Positions 7,625 to 16,744 of a DNA stretch of 28,660 nt are shown here, one piece after another. The position numbers were made by a program, and so were the translations under genes. The notes beneath the pieces are model-generated. The model made no database searches. It was not told where the DNA came from and was given only the letters and a program-made list of their open reading frames with translations. Source of the stretch: Sphingomonas sp. S-NIH.Pt15_0812 (lineage in GTDB: Bacteria; Pseudomonadota; Alphaproteobacteria; Sphingomonadales; Sphingomonadaceae); contig NZ_QLJH01000040.1 in assembly GCF_003951315.1 (NCBI RefSeq), positions 1 to 28,660 of the forward strand, given 5' to 3'. Numbering within the stretch: the stretch's first letter is position 1; every line of letters starts with the position of its first letter.

Positions 7625-10600
7625 TCAGAAGGTGAAGCGCACGCCCGCGGAGTAGCGCGCATCCTGCTTGGTCACGAAATTGATGTTTCGGTCGGAGCGC
7701 AGATGGCCGCCGCGATTCTCACCCAATATGTTGATCCCCTCGGCGAAGATCGTGACATGGGGCGTGATCGCATAGCTCGCCGTGCCGTCGAGCTGGCCAT
7801 AGGTGTTGACATAGACCGGATTGGTCCCGGCCCCCGCCAGATAACCCTTGCGCCAGTTATAGGCGGCGCGCGCATTGATGCCGTATTTGTCGAAGAACAG
7901 GACCGCGTTGGCGCTGTCCGACAGGCCGGTGATCGCGAATTGCGCGACGGTGGAGGGTAGCTGGTTGTCGTACGGCCGGTTGCCGTTGACGATCGTGTAG
8001 TTGAGGATCGTACCGAAGCCGGTGTTCCAGAAATTATGCTGGACGGCGAATTCGAAGCCATCGACGGCGGCGGTCTGGTCGCTGTTGAATGGAGTCGTGA
8101 TGACGAAATTGACCAACGGATCGTTGGGTTGCGCCACGATCGCTACTGGAACGCCGTTTTGGTCACGCGTGACGGTCGTGGGATAGACGCGGGCGATGTA
8201 GTTGCGAATGTTGGAGAAGATCAGATCCTGTCCACTCGCGGTCAACGCCGCGACCGCTTCCTGATAGCGCGGACCGCCAAACGGCGTGGTGACACCCGGC
8301 AAGGTCGTGTTGACCTGCGTCCGGCCAATATAGTTCGATACGTCCTTGTGGAAGTAGCCGACCGAGAAATAGCTGTCGCTAGTGTAGTACCATTCCGCCG
8401 ACAGGTCGATATTCTTGGACTTGAACGGAACGAGGTTGGGATTGCCGACCGAGCCGAAGCCACCACCGACACGGAACAACGTGTCGATGCGGCGACCGCC
8501 CTGCAGGCTGCCATAATCGGCGCGGGTGATGGTGTGGCTGTACGAGGCGCGCAGCTTCACATTCTCCAGCGGCTGGAAGTCGAAATCGACCGAGGGGAGC
8601 CAGTTCTGGTAGCTGCCCTTGAAGGTCGTGAAGCCGCTGCCTTCGAACAGCACGTTGAACTCGTTCTGCGAATTCTGCCGCGCGCCGACCGGTGTCGGCA
8701 CCAGGGCCGAGGCGGAGACATTGGTATTCTCGAACCGCAGGCCCGCGATCAGGTGCGCGGTGCGGGAGAACAGGTCGAACTTGCCGTTGAACTGGGCATA
8801 AGCCGACATCGTCTTCTCACGGATGCGCGAATCCGTATCATATGGCTTCAGGCAGCCCCCGTTGCCGCCGCAGATGTTGTAGGCATCGTCGAGCAGCTTG
8901 ACGACGCTGGGCAGGTCGAAGGTGTAGAAGGACTTGATGATGTTGGGATCGTTGGCGCCGCTGATCCCCTTGAACTTGTCGGGGATGCCGGTCAGCGTGA
9001 ACAGGCTGTCGGGGAGCAGCGCCGCCGCCGCCGCGCGCTGCGCCGCGCTGTCGCCGCCGGTGCCGCCCCAGGTGTCGTTCTGCAGCACGCTATAGGCGGA
9101 GCGGACCTTGTTGTCGGTATATTCCGCACCCCAGTCCAGGCTGTCCATCACGCCATGGCCATGGTCGTAATGGCCGCGCACCTGGATCTGGTTGATCCGG
9201 TCGCGGAAGTAGGAATTGCGGAAGGCGTTGCCGGTCGGCACGATGTTGGCCGCGTTCAGCGCGTCGATGCCCGGATACATGTTGTACGAGATGACCGGCA
9301 GGTCGTTGTCGAAGTTCAGCGTCTGGTTCTGGATGCCGAACACCGCCGTGCCGACCGAGTTGCTGTTGCCATAGGGGCTGTCGGGCTTCGACACCGCGGT
9401 CGAATGATGGGCGTCGACCGTCATCGTCACGCCGCCCGGCGCGTTCCAGGTCAGGTTGCCGCCGAGCGACTTGTTCTCGCTGCGCGCCGACGTCTGCGAG
9501 GCGGAATAGGCCAGGTCCTTGGCCTCGCCCGCGCCGAACCGCTCGGTGTAGAAGATCGGGCCGGCGACGGGGCCGTCGGTCCAGGCGCTCAGCGTGTCGT
9601 TGTGGTTGTACCAGATGCCGACGCTGTTGTCGCGAATGTCGATGGTGTTGCGCGAATAGGTATAGTCGACCGTGGCGGTCAGCTGGTCGGTCGGGCGGAA
9701 TTGCAGCACCGCCTGGCCGTTGATGCGCTCGCGCCGGCCGTTGATGACGTCGTATCCGCCATTCTGCGGCACCTGATAGACGTCGGTCGCCTCGGGGCGG
9801 TTGGTGATGTTGGCGTAGCGCGGGTCGCCCGGCATCGCCAGCGACCCCCAGTTGTTCTCATTGCCCAGATAGCCATCGCGCCAGCCGATATTGGCGCTGT
9901 TGGCGCTGAAGTTGCGGCGCTGATAGGCGCCGGTGACCAGGATGCCGATACGGTCGTCGGCGAAGGTGTCCGACAGGATGCCCGACACTTCGGGCGTGAT
10001 GTCCTTCTTGCCGTTCTGCGAGGTGTCGATGACGCCGCGCGCCGAGATCGAGCCGCGCAGGCCCGGCTTGTCGAGCGGGCGGGGGGTGCGGATGTTGATC
10101 GTCGAACCGATGCCGCCGGTCGGCACGGTGGCGCGCCCGGACTTGTAGACCTCCAGCGCCGCGACGCCTTCGGAGGCGAGGTTGGCGAAGTCGAACGAGC
10201 GCGACGCGGGGGCGCTGTTGCCGTCACCGATCGTCGAGGTCGGCATCTGCCGCCCGTTCAGCGTGACGAGGTTATATTCGGGGCCGAAGCCGCGCACGGT
10301 GACGAACTGGCCTTCGCCGTTCGACCGGTCGATCGACACGCCGGTGATGCGCTGGAGCGATTCCGCCAGGTTGGTGTCGGGGAACTTGCCCATATCCTCG
10401 GCGCTGATCGCGTCGACGATGCCCTGGCCGTTGCGCTTGATGTTGATCGAGTCGCGCAAGCTGGCGCGGATGCCGGTGACGACGATGTCGCCGTCCGCTT
10501 CGCCCGCCGCGCCGTCGCTGGTCGCGGGCTGCGGATCGGTCTGGGACGGGCCGGTCGCGCCCATGGTCGCGGCCGCGTCCTGGGCGTGCGCCACGCCGGG

Positions 10601-10672
10601 CAGGCCGATGAGCGCGATGGTGGAGACGCCGATGGCGAATTGCGAAAGCAGGCGAGCGTGGGCGCTGCGCAT
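7625..10672 (-). CDS. TonB-dependent outer-membrane receptor (glycan-type)
   Basis: A 1015-aa outer-membrane transporter. The signal peptide is residues 1-30 (cleavage after GVAHA), followed by an acidic/Pro/Ala linker and a TonB box, GDIVVTGI (about 61-68). The plug domain spans about 70-200, containing the NLAESLQRITGVSIDR and VTVRGFGPEYN signatures. A large 22-strand-type barrel fills the rest, ending in the canonical aromatic C-terminus (VRFTF). The length and plug type match TonB receptors used for oligosaccharides rather than the 650-750-aa siderophore class. The start is firm: AGGGGAGG six nt before the ATG. A TTGACA hexamer at 10749-10754 and the operator at 10717-10728 lie just upstream. 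With the divergent GH3 enzyme and MFS pump it should import a beta-linked oligosaccharide; the exact ligand is not deducible. Confidence 0.95.
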   Translation of the reverse strand: MRSAHARLLSQFAIGVSTIALIGLPGVAHAQDAAATMGATGPSQTDPQPATSDGAAGEADGDIVVTGIRASLRDSINIKRNGQGIVDAISAEDMGKFPDTNLAESLQRITGVSIDRSNGEGQFVTVRGFGPEYNLVTLNGRQMPTSTIGDGNSAPASRSFDFANLASEGVAALEVYKSGRATVPTGGIGSTINIRTPRPLDKPGLRGSISARGVIDTSQNGKKDITPEVSGILSDTFADDRIGILVTGAYQRRNFSANSANIGWRDGYLGNENNWGSLAMPGDPRYANITNRPEATDVYQVPQNGGYDVINGRRERINGQAVLQFRPTDQLTATVDYTYSRNTIDIRDNSVGIWYNHNDTLSAWTDGPVAGPIFYTERFGAGEAKDLAYSASQTSARSENKSLGGNLTWNAPGGVTMTVDAHHSTAVSKPDSPYGNSNSVGTAVFGIQNQTLNFDNDLPVISYNMYPGIDALNAANIVPTGNAFRNSYFRDRINQIQVRGHYDHGHGVMDSLDWGAEYTDNKVRSAYSVLQNDTWGGTGGDSAAQRAAAAALLPDSLFTLTGIPDKFKGISGANDPNIIKSFYTFDLPSVVKLLDDAYNICGGNGGCLKPYDTDSRIREKTMSAYAQFNGKFDLFSRTAHLIAGLRFENTNVSASALVPTPVGARQNSQNEFNVLFEGSGFTTFKGSYQNWLPSVDFDFQPLENVKLRASYSHTITRADYGSLQGGRRIDTLFRVGGGFGSVGNPNLVPFKSKNIDLSAEWYYTSDSYFSVGYFHKDVSNYIGRTQVNTTLPGVTTPFGGPRYQEAVAALTASGQDLIFSNIRNYIARVYPTTVTRDQNGVPVAIVAQPNDPLVNFVITTPFNSDQTAAVDGFEFAVQHNFWNTGFGTILNYTIVNGNRPYDNQLPSTVAQFAITGLSDSANAVLFFDKYGINARAAYNWRKGYLAGAGTNPVYVNTYGQLDGTASYAITPHVTIFAEGINILGENRGGHLRSDRNINFVTKQDARYSAGVRFTF

Positions 10673-10716
10673 GAAGAACCTCCCCTGTATGTCGCACGGT
10701 CTGCGGCCGTGTCGTT

Positions 10717-10728
10717 GAGAACGTTCAC
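10717..10728. promoter_or_regulatory. LacI-type operator, receptor side (imperfect palindrome)
   Basis: GAGAACGTTCAC differs from the perfect copy at 10785 by one base. The core AACGTT has the central CG typical of LacI/GalR-family operators. It lies just downstream of a minus-strand TTGACA (10749-10754), with 20 nt between them, so it would cover the -10/start region of the receptor promoter. No clear -10 hexamer could be assigned. Confidence 0.6.
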
Positions 10729-10784
10729 TTCGCTTAGGACAAGGTTGCTGTCAAGCGGCTCTTACGGATTGAAACAGCATGGTT

Positions 10785-10796
10785 GTGAACGTTCAC
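10785..10796. promoter_or_regulatory. LacI-type operator, glycosidase side (perfect palindrome)
   Basis: GTGAACGTTCAC is a perfect 12-bp palindrome, 68 bp centre to centre from the copy at 10717. It sits 62 bp before the GH3 start. A TTGAAA at 10769-10774 could be the -35 of the rightward promoter, which would place the operator over the -10 region. Two matching sites in a divergent promoter region of a locus that encodes its own LacI protein argue for joint repression, possibly with looping. Confidence 0.65.
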
Positions 10797-10858
10797 TCGC
10801 TGTGCTTACAGGGCCACACAAGGCTGCGCGAAGGCGGCTCATCATGGGGAGGATCGGC

Positions 10859-13126
10859 ATGATCGCTGGACGACGGACGCATTGGGTTTCGATGGCGGCG
10901 CTGGGTGTCGCGCTCTGCGGCGCGGCGGGATCGACGGCGCAGATGCGGGCAGGGCGGGCGGCCGCGGCGCCGGCCTCCGACGCACGATCGCGCGCCGAGG
11001 CGCTGGTCGCGCGGATGACGCTCGACGAGAAGATCGCGATGCTCCACGGCCTGTTCCCGCCGATGGCGGCGGGCAAGACGACGAACGAACTGATCCCCTC
11101 GGCCGGCCATATCGACGGCATCGCCCGGCTGGGCATCCCGCTGGTCCGCGAGAGCGACGCGTCGCTCGGCGTCGCCAACCAGGTCGAGCAGCGCAAGGGC
11201 GATGTCGCGACCGCCTTGCCCTCCAGCCTGGCGACGGCGGCCAGCTTCGATCCAGACATCGCCCGCGCCGGCGGCGCCATGATCGGGGCGGAGGCGCGGG
11301 ACAAACGCTTCAACGTGCTGCTGGCGGGCGGCGTCAACCTGACGCGCGATCCCTGGAACGGGCGCAACTTCGAATATCTGGGCGAAGACCCGCTGGTCGC
11401 AGGGCTGCTGGGCGGCGCGCATATCGCGGGCGTGCAGTCGAACCGGATTGTTTCGACCATCAAGCATTTCGCGCTCAACGCGCAGGAGACCGGCCGCACC
11501 GTCGTCGACGCGCGGATCGGCGAGGCGGCGCTTCGGATGAGCGACCTGCTGGCGTTCCAGATCGCGATCGAGCGCGGCCATCCCGGCTCGGTCATGTGCG
11601 CCTATAACAAGGTCAATGGCGACTGGGCGTGCGAGAACAGGCACCTGCTCACCGATGTGCTGAAACGCGACTGGGGCTATCGGGGCTGGGTGATGAGCGA
11701 CTGGGGCGCGGTCCATTCCACCGTCAAGGCGGCGAATGCCGGGCTGGACCAGCAATCGGGCCAGGAACTGGACAAGGCGATCTATTTCGGCGCGCCGCTG
11801 AAAGAGGCGGTCGAGAAGGGGCAGGTGCCGATGGCGCGGATCGACGATATGGTCGCGCGCTACCTGACCGGCCTGATCGAGACCGGGGCCTTTACCGGGG
11901 CGATGCCCGCCAAGGCGATCACCCCCGACTATGCCGCCCATGCCGAGGTGGCGCAGCGCACCGCGGAGGCGGGGATCGTGCTGCTGAAGAATGACGGGAA
12001 TCTGCTGCCGATCGCGCGCACGGCGAAGCGCATCGTCGTGATCGGCGGCAATGCCGATGTCGGCGTGCTGTCGGGCGGCGGCTCCAGCCAGGTGCGATCG
12101 GTCGGCGGCGCGCCGGTCGAGATCCCGTTGTCGACCGGCGGCTCGGCCTCGTTCGCGCGGATCACCTATCATGCCTCCTCGCCGCTCCAGGCGCTGCGCA
12201 AGGCCCTGCCGGGCGTGCGGGTCGACTGGGTCGATGGTCGCAGCCTCAACGCGACGGTCGAGGCGGCGAAGGCGGCCGACCTCGCCCTCGTCTTCGCGAC
12301 GCAATGGACGACCGAGGCCGACGATGTGCCCGACCTGCGCCTGCCCAACCAGCAGGATGCGCTGATCGAGGCGATCGCGGCGGCGCAGCCGCGCACCGTG
12401 GCGGTGATGGAGACGGGCGGGCCGGTGCTGATGCCCTGGATCGCCAAGGTGCCGGCGGTGGTGCAGGCCTGGTATCCGGGCCAGCGCGGTGGCGAGGCGA
12501 TCGCCGCCATCCTGACCGGCCGCGTCGCGCCCTCGGGACGCTTGCCGATCACCTTCCCCGCCGATGCCTCGCAACCGCCGCGCCCGCGCCCGGTCGGGCT
12601 CGACCGGATGACCGGATTGCAGGCGGCCGCCGCCGCCAATCCCGCCGCGGCGGCCGGCTATACGCTGGACAGTTTCCCGGTCGACTATGTCGAGGGGGCC
12701 GATGTCGGCTATCGCTGGTACGAGAAGAAGGGGCTGAAGCCGCTCTTCCCCTTCGGGCATGGGCTGACCTACACGCAGTTCGCCTATCGCAACCCCGTGG
12801 TGCGCGGCGGCAAGACGTTGAGCGTGACGTTCGAGGTGGTGAACACCGGCCCGCGCGAGGGCGTGGACGTGCCGCAGATGTATGTCGGGCGTGACGGCGG
12901 CACGGCGCCGATGCGGCTGGGGGCCTTCACGCGCGTGACGTTGAAGCCGGGCGAGACGCGGCGGATCACGCTGACCGCCGAGCCGCGCATCGTCGCCGAT
13001 TACGACACCGCCCTGCCGGGCTGGCGGATCGCGGTCGGTCGCTACCGCGTCGCGCTGGCGCGCGATGCCGCCGACCGGACGATGGTGTCGACCGCGATGC
13101 TGGAGGCGCAGACGATGAAGCCCTGA
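10859..13126 (+). CDS. Secreted glycoside hydrolase family 3 (beta-glucosidase type)
   Basis: A 755-aa GH3 enzyme that removes beta-linked glucose or xylose units from oligosaccharide ends by the retaining mechanism. The signal peptide is in the first ~28 residues. The TIM-barrel domain carries KHFALN (K202-H203) and the nucleophile Asp281 in VMSDWGAV. An alpha/beta sandwich follows, and then a fibronectin-III-like domain (about 650-735, FEVVNTGPREGVDVPQMYV). This is the standard three-domain BglX-like architecture and length. The ATG at 10859 is preferred over the in-frame ATG at 10844 because GGGGAGG lies 6 nt before it and the N-terminus then begins with the usual positive residues. The long open frame upstream is antisense to the receptor gene. 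It is likely periplasmic and co-transcribed with the MFS gene 43 nt downstream. Confidence 0.95.
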   Translation: MIAGRRTHWVSMAALGVALCGAAGSTAQMRAGRAAAAPASDARSRAEALVARMTLDEKIAMLHGLFPPMAAGKTTNELIPSAGHIDGIARLGIPLVRESDASLGVANQVEQRKGDVATALPSSLATAASFDPDIARAGGAMIGAEARDKRFNVLLAGGVNLTRDPWNGRNFEYLGEDPLVAGLLGGAHIAGVQSNRIVSTIKHFALNAQETGRTVVDARIGEAALRMSDLLAFQIAIERGHPGSVMCAYNKVNGDWACENRHLLTDVLKRDWGYRGWVMSDWGAVHSTVKAANAGLDQQSGQELDKAIYFGAPLKEAVEKGQVPMARIDDMVARYLTGLIETGAFTGAMPAKAITPDYAAHAEVAQRTAEAGIVLLKNDGNLLPIARTAKRIVVIGGNADVGVLSGGGSSQVRSVGGAPVEIPLSTGGSASFARITYHASSPLQALRKALPGVRVDWVDGRSLNATVEAAKAADLALVFATQWTTEADDVPDLRLPNQQDALIEAIAAAQPRTVAVMETGGPVLMPWIAKVPAVVQAWYPGQRGGEAIAAILTGRVAPSGRLPITFPADASQPPRPRPVGLDRMTGLQAAAAANPAAAAGYTLDSFPVDYVEGADVGYRWYEKKGLKPLFPFGHGLTYTQFAYRNPVVRGGKTLSVTFEVVNTGPREGVDVPQMYVGRDGGTAPMRLGAFTRVTLKPGETRRITLTAEPRIVADYDTALPGWRIAVGRYRVALARDAADRTMVSTAMLEAQTMKP

Positions 13127-13169
13127 TGCGGACATTGCCCGGCGGCGCAAAGCGGGGCAGGACATGTCG

Positions 13170-14366
13170 ATGACGCGGCCCCGCATCTTCCAGCGTTCGC
13201 CAGCCTTGCTGGGTATCGTGGCGCTGGCCAATGTTGGCGGCGTGATCGCCTATCTGCCGCTGCTCACCCTGTTGCTGCCGATCAAGGTCGAGCGGTTGAG
13301 CGGCGAGGCCCGGATCGGCCTGTTCACGGCGACGGTCGTCGCGGGCGCCATCGCCGCCAGCCTGTCGAACATCCTGTTCGGCTGGTTGAGCGACCGGTCC
13401 ATGGCCCGGGGCCGCGGCCGGCGGGGCTGGGTGGCGGTCGGCCTGGTCGCGACCGCGATCAGCTATGGGGGGCTAGCCGTCGCGTCGACGCCGCTGGCGC
13501 TGGTCGCGGCGGTCGTCGGCTTCCAGGCGGCGGTCAACATGCTGCTGTCCCCGATGATGGCGATCATGGCCGAAGAGGTGCCGGACGCGCAGAAAGGGGT
13601 CGGCGGCGGCCTGCTCGCGCTCGGCAATCCGGTCGCGTCGGGCGTGTCCGCGCTGCTCGTGGGACAGGTCCTGCTGTCGGAGACGGCGCGGTTCGCGCTG
13701 CTGCCGATAATCGTCGCCGCCTGCACGCTGCCGCTGCTGCTGCCGCGCCGACAGGACATCGTCGCGGACGGGGCGGGCGGGGACGCCATGCCGCCCGGCC
13801 GCCGCGACCTGGTCGTCGCCGGGGTGGCGCGGCTGCTGCTCCAGATCGCCGGCGTCGTGACCCAGACCTATCTCCTCTATTATTTCGAGAGCATCACGTC
13901 CCCGGTGGAGCATGGATTGCTGCCGACGCGGATCGGCCATCTGCTGATCCTGGCCTTTCTGATCCCCCTGCCGCTCGCGCTGCTGCTGGGCCGGTTGTCG
14001 GACCTCACGCGGCGGCGCAAGCCGGCCTTGCTGCTCGCCGCGCTGGTCGCGGCGGCAGGGCTGGTCGGCATGGCGCTGGCGCGGACCTGGTCGATCGGGG
14101 CGGCGGCCTTCACCGTCTATGCCATGGGATCGTCGGTGTTCGTGGCGCTCCATGCCGGGGTCGCGATGCTGCTCCTGCCCGATCCCCGCCATAGGGGGCG
14201 CGATCTGGGGCTGCTCAACCTCGCCAACACGCTGCCGTCGCTGCTTGGGCCACCGCTCGCCTGGCTGCTGGCGACGCCGCGCGATTTCGCGGGGGTGATG
14301 CTGGTGTTGGCCGGGCTGACGGCGAGCGGCGGGCTGGCCATGCTCGCCGTCACGACCCGGCGCTAG
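13170..14366 (+). CDS. MFS transporter, probable sugar uptake
   Basis: A 398-aa inner-membrane carrier with about 12 hydrophobic segments in two halves. The loop after TM2 shows the MFS pattern GWLSDRSMARGRGRR, and the equivalent loop of the second half is GRLSDLTRRRK. It lies 43 nt after the GH3 gene, so it is likely the uptake step for the sugar released in the periplasm. The start at 13170 has AGGA seven nt upstream. The ATG two codons earlier (13164) has the same AGGA only one nt away and is less likely. The substrate is inferred purely from the neighbours, and sugar export cannot be excluded. Confidence 0.88.
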   Translation: MTRPRIFQRSPALLGIVALANVGGVIAYLPLLTLLLPIKVERLSGEARIGLFTATVVAGAIAASLSNILFGWLSDRSMARGRGRRGWVAVGLVATAISYGGLAVASTPLALVAAVVGFQAAVNMLLSPMMAIMAEEVPDAQKGVGGGLLALGNPVASGVSALLVGQVLLSETARFALLPIIVAACTLPLLLPRRQDIVADGAGGDAMPPGRRDLVVAGVARLLLQIAGVVTQTYLLYYFESITSPVEHGLLPTRIGHLLILAFLIPLPLALLLGRLSDLTRRRKPALLLAALVAAAGLVGMALARTWSIGAAAFTVYAMGSSVFVALHAGVAMLLLPDPRHRGRDLGLLNLANTLPSLLGPPLAWLLATPRDFAGVMLVLAGLTASGGLAMLAVTTRR

Positions 14367-14428
14367 GATGGCTTCGGACCGAGGCGAACCACTGGCATCC
14401 TACAACCGCTGGAGGGGAAGGCGTGCGG

Positions 14429-15025
14429 TCAGGCGGCGTCCTCTGCTCCCGATGTCCCGCCGAGCAGCAGCAGCAGGCCGTCATAGGGCGTGGCGGCCAT
14501 TTCGCGCGCGACCATCCTGCCATAGGTCCGGCGCGACATGCGGCCCATCCGGTTGGGCACGTCCGGAATGACGACGCGATAGCCCAGCAGGCGGAACAAC
14601 AGGGCGCAGCGGGGCTGATGATAGCGGCTGGTGCAGCAGATGACGCGCCGGCAGTCGCCGCGATCCTGCAGGATGCGGTGGCAGAGCCGCACCGATTCCA
14701 GCGTGTCGCGACCATGACGCTCGACGATGATCCGCGATGCGGCGATCCCGGCATCGACCAACGCGCGCTTCATCACCACCGCCTCGGCCGGGCCATGCGC
14801 GCCGACCCCGCCGGTCGGCAGCAGCATCGCGCCGGGATGATCGCGCGCCCAGGCGAGCGCGCCATCAATCCGTTGCCGCAACGCCGGGCTCGGCCGCCCG
14901 CCGGGCCGGACCGCCGCGCCGAAGATGACGATATAGTCGCGCCGGGCGGTCCTCACCGGTTGGCGCCCGCGTGACGACAGGGGGGCGGAGACGGGGGCGG
15001 GGCGGTCGCTCGGCTGGGCGGTCAT
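14429..15025 (-). CDS. YdcF/SanA-like DUF218 family protein
   Basis: A 198-aa DUF218 protein. The family pattern is clear: YIVIFGAAVRPGGRPSPALR near residue 31, a central LPTGGVG block, AEAVVMKRALVDAGI, then ERHGRDTLESVRL. Many relatives carry an N-terminal membrane helix and act on envelope polymers (ElyC, SanA) or bind S-adenosylmethionine (YdcF). This copy has no membrane helix, so it looks cytoplasmic. It converges with the MFS gene and follows the diguanylate cyclase on the same strand after 57 nt. No strong ribosome site was seen, so the start could be a few codons in. Confidence 0.82.
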   Translation of the reverse strand: MTAQPSDRPAPVSAPLSSRGRQPVRTARRDYIVIFGAAVRPGGRPSPALRQRIDGALAWARDHPGAMLLPTGGVGAHGPAEAVVMKRALVDAGIAASRIIVERHGRDTLESVRLCHRILQDRGDCRRVICCTSRYHQPRCALLFRLLGYRVVIPDVPNRMGRMSRRTYGRMVAREMAATPYDGLLLLLGGTSGAEDAA

Positions 15026-15082
15026 GCGATCTGAATGACCGGGCCCGCATGGTCGTTCCGGGCCGGCCGGGGCGGCAGCGGA

Positions 15083-16219
15083 TCAGGCGATGACCGCCCT
15101 GGCGCGCTTGATCGAATACAGGGCTTCATCGGCCTGGTGGAGGATGAGGTCGAGGCAGTCTGGCCCGGCCAGCCCCTGTCCCGTGCCGACGCTGGCGGTC
15201 AGATGCAGGCATGTGGGGGCGAGGCCCGGCATCGGCTGGCGAACCTCGTGTCGCACGGCGTCTGCCACGGCCGCCAGATCGTCGCCATCCGTGATCAGGA
15301 TCATGAATTCGTCGCCGCCCATGCGGAAGACCGGATGGCCATCCGCCGCCACGATCAGGCGCCGGGCCACCTCGCACAGCACCTTGTCACCGATGAGGTG
15401 GCCGAACGTGTCGTTCACCGCCTTGAAACGATCGAGGTCGACCGACACCAGTCCGAAGGGGGAAGTCGGAGGCATCGCCGCGGTCGCGATCTCGAAGGCG
15501 GCGCGGTTGCCGATGCCGGTCAGCGGATCGGTCGCCGCCATCCGCTGCGCCAGTCGCTGCGCGCGCAGGGTGGTGATCAGGCCCTTGCGGGTCTGGCGCG
15601 CCAGCGTGATCAAACCCGCCGTCACGATCAGGAACTGCACCGCCAGCAGACCCGCATGATGGATGTCGGATCGGGCGATGATGACGGCGAAGGGCAGGGA
15701 ATAGGCCAGGATCGCCGGCACGGCCAGCCTGGGCAGGCCGGCCCAGCGCGTCGCCATCGCGGTCGCGGTCGCCATCACCGATATGACCGCCATCACCTGC
15801 AACGTCGGATCGCCGGTCGCGAAGCATTGGCCGCAGCCGATGCCGAACCCGACAAAGGCCAGGATCGACAGGCCGGAGATGCGCCGCGCGACATATAGCG
15901 GCGCGGCGCGGCCGGTGCGGGCCATGGCGACGAGACGGGCGACGAACAACAGCCCGTTGATGATGCCCCAGGCGAGCGCCCAGGGCGCGCGGGTCAGTTG
16001 AAAGGCGACCCCCGTCATCAGGAAGATGCCGACGCCGGACAGCAACAGGGGCGCGATCTTCAGCATGACCGCTTCCATGATGTCGGCGCGAAGTTCCGCG
16101 GCTTCCTGGCGGGGCAGGCCGGTGAACCAGTCGAACAGCTGTTGCAGGAACGAATCCAGCCGTTGCGGCATGGACATGCCCGTAGGCGAAGCCGCCTTGT
16201 TCCGACGTCCCGATTTCAC
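15083..16219 (-). CDS. Membrane-anchored GGDEF diguanylate cyclase
   Basis: A 378-aa protein making cyclic di-GMP from two GTP. The N-terminal half has several hydrophobic segments (about 50-200) forming a membrane sensor module. The C-terminal GGDEF domain holds an intact GGDEF at 301-305 and upstream ATDPLTGIGNR and DRFKAVNDTFGH blocks. The inhibitory RxxD site expected just before GGDEF is absent (the aligned residues read ADGH), so product inhibition at this site is unlikely. The GTG start at 16219 gives the longest form. ATGs at codons 15 and 17 are reasonable alternatives because no start has a convincing ribosome site. There is no partner phosphodiesterase nearby. Confidence 0.9.
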   Translation of the reverse strand: MKSGRRNKAASPTGMSMPQRLDSFLQQLFDWFTGLPRQEAAELRADIMEAVMLKIAPLLLSGVGIFLMTGVAFQLTRAPWALAWGIINGLLFVARLVAMARTGRAAPLYVARRISGLSILAFVGFGIGCGQCFATGDPTLQVMAVISVMATATAMATRWAGLPRLAVPAILAYSLPFAVIIARSDIHHAGLLAVQFLIVTAGLITLARQTRKGLITTLRAQRLAQRMAATDPLTGIGNRAAFEIATAAMPPTSPFGLVSVDLDRFKAVNDTFGHLIGDKVLCEVARRLIVAADGHPVFRMGGDEFMILITDGDDLAAVADAVRHEVRQPMPGLAPTCLHLTASVGTGQGLAGPDCLDLILHQADEALYSIKRARAVIA

Positions 16220-16582
16220 ACCACACCCCCCGGCGTTGCCGCGACGGTCGATCGGTTGACCGATCCGACCGAATTCCCTCGCTGCTCCTCCCTGTCATAG
16301 CCTCATGGCCTTTCAAAGGCCTAAACAGAAGGTTTGGGCCGAAAGTAAGCGAAAAACCTCCGCAGTGCAGTAACTTGTGAGATGCTTTCCGGCAGGGGCG
16401 CGGTCGGGGGCGTTGTTCCGCATATGAAATTGCCGAGCGGCCGCATCCTGCCTTCATCCGTCGCAATGCTTGCGCATCCGATCGACTTTCGTCGGGCGGC
16501 GATACCCCTGTACGGCAACGCATGGCCCGCGCGATTGGCGCTTGCATCGGATGCCGGCCTGCGCCTAAGGGCACCGACGCGT
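16220..16582. other. Gene-free stretch before tRNA-Pro
   Basis: I see no convincing gene here. The short open frames crossing it run into the tRNA or lack family features. A 15-nt palindrome, GGCCTTTCAAAGGCC (16307-16321), could form a small hairpin. The rest presumably carries the diguanylate-cyclase and tRNA promoters, but no clear hexamers could be assigned. Confidence 0.5.
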
Positions 16583-16660
<78 letters not shown>

Positions 16661-16744
16661 CCGCTTGCAAGTCTTTGATTTCGCGTCTTAACGACGGCGA
16701 TCAGGGACGGTTGTACCCCTCGCTGTACCCCTTGGGGTGGCGGA

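Noticed and set aside
8036..10858. Very long + strand open frame (1696 codons) fused to the GH3 enzyme
   Set aside because: The first ~940 codons are antisense to the TonB receptor and low in complexity (V/D/A/R-rich), a GC-rich shadow. The GH3 signal peptide and GGGGAGG place the start at 10859.
10793..13231. 812-codon minus-strand open frame
   Set aside because: A mirror of the GH3 gene in a stop-poor frame; it is His/Arg/Asp-rich with no domain, and the GH3 catalytic motifs on the other strand are intact.
13473..14192. 239-codon minus-strand open frame
   Set aside because: Antisense to the MFS transporter; an Arg/Gln/His-rich repetitive product typical of a shadow.
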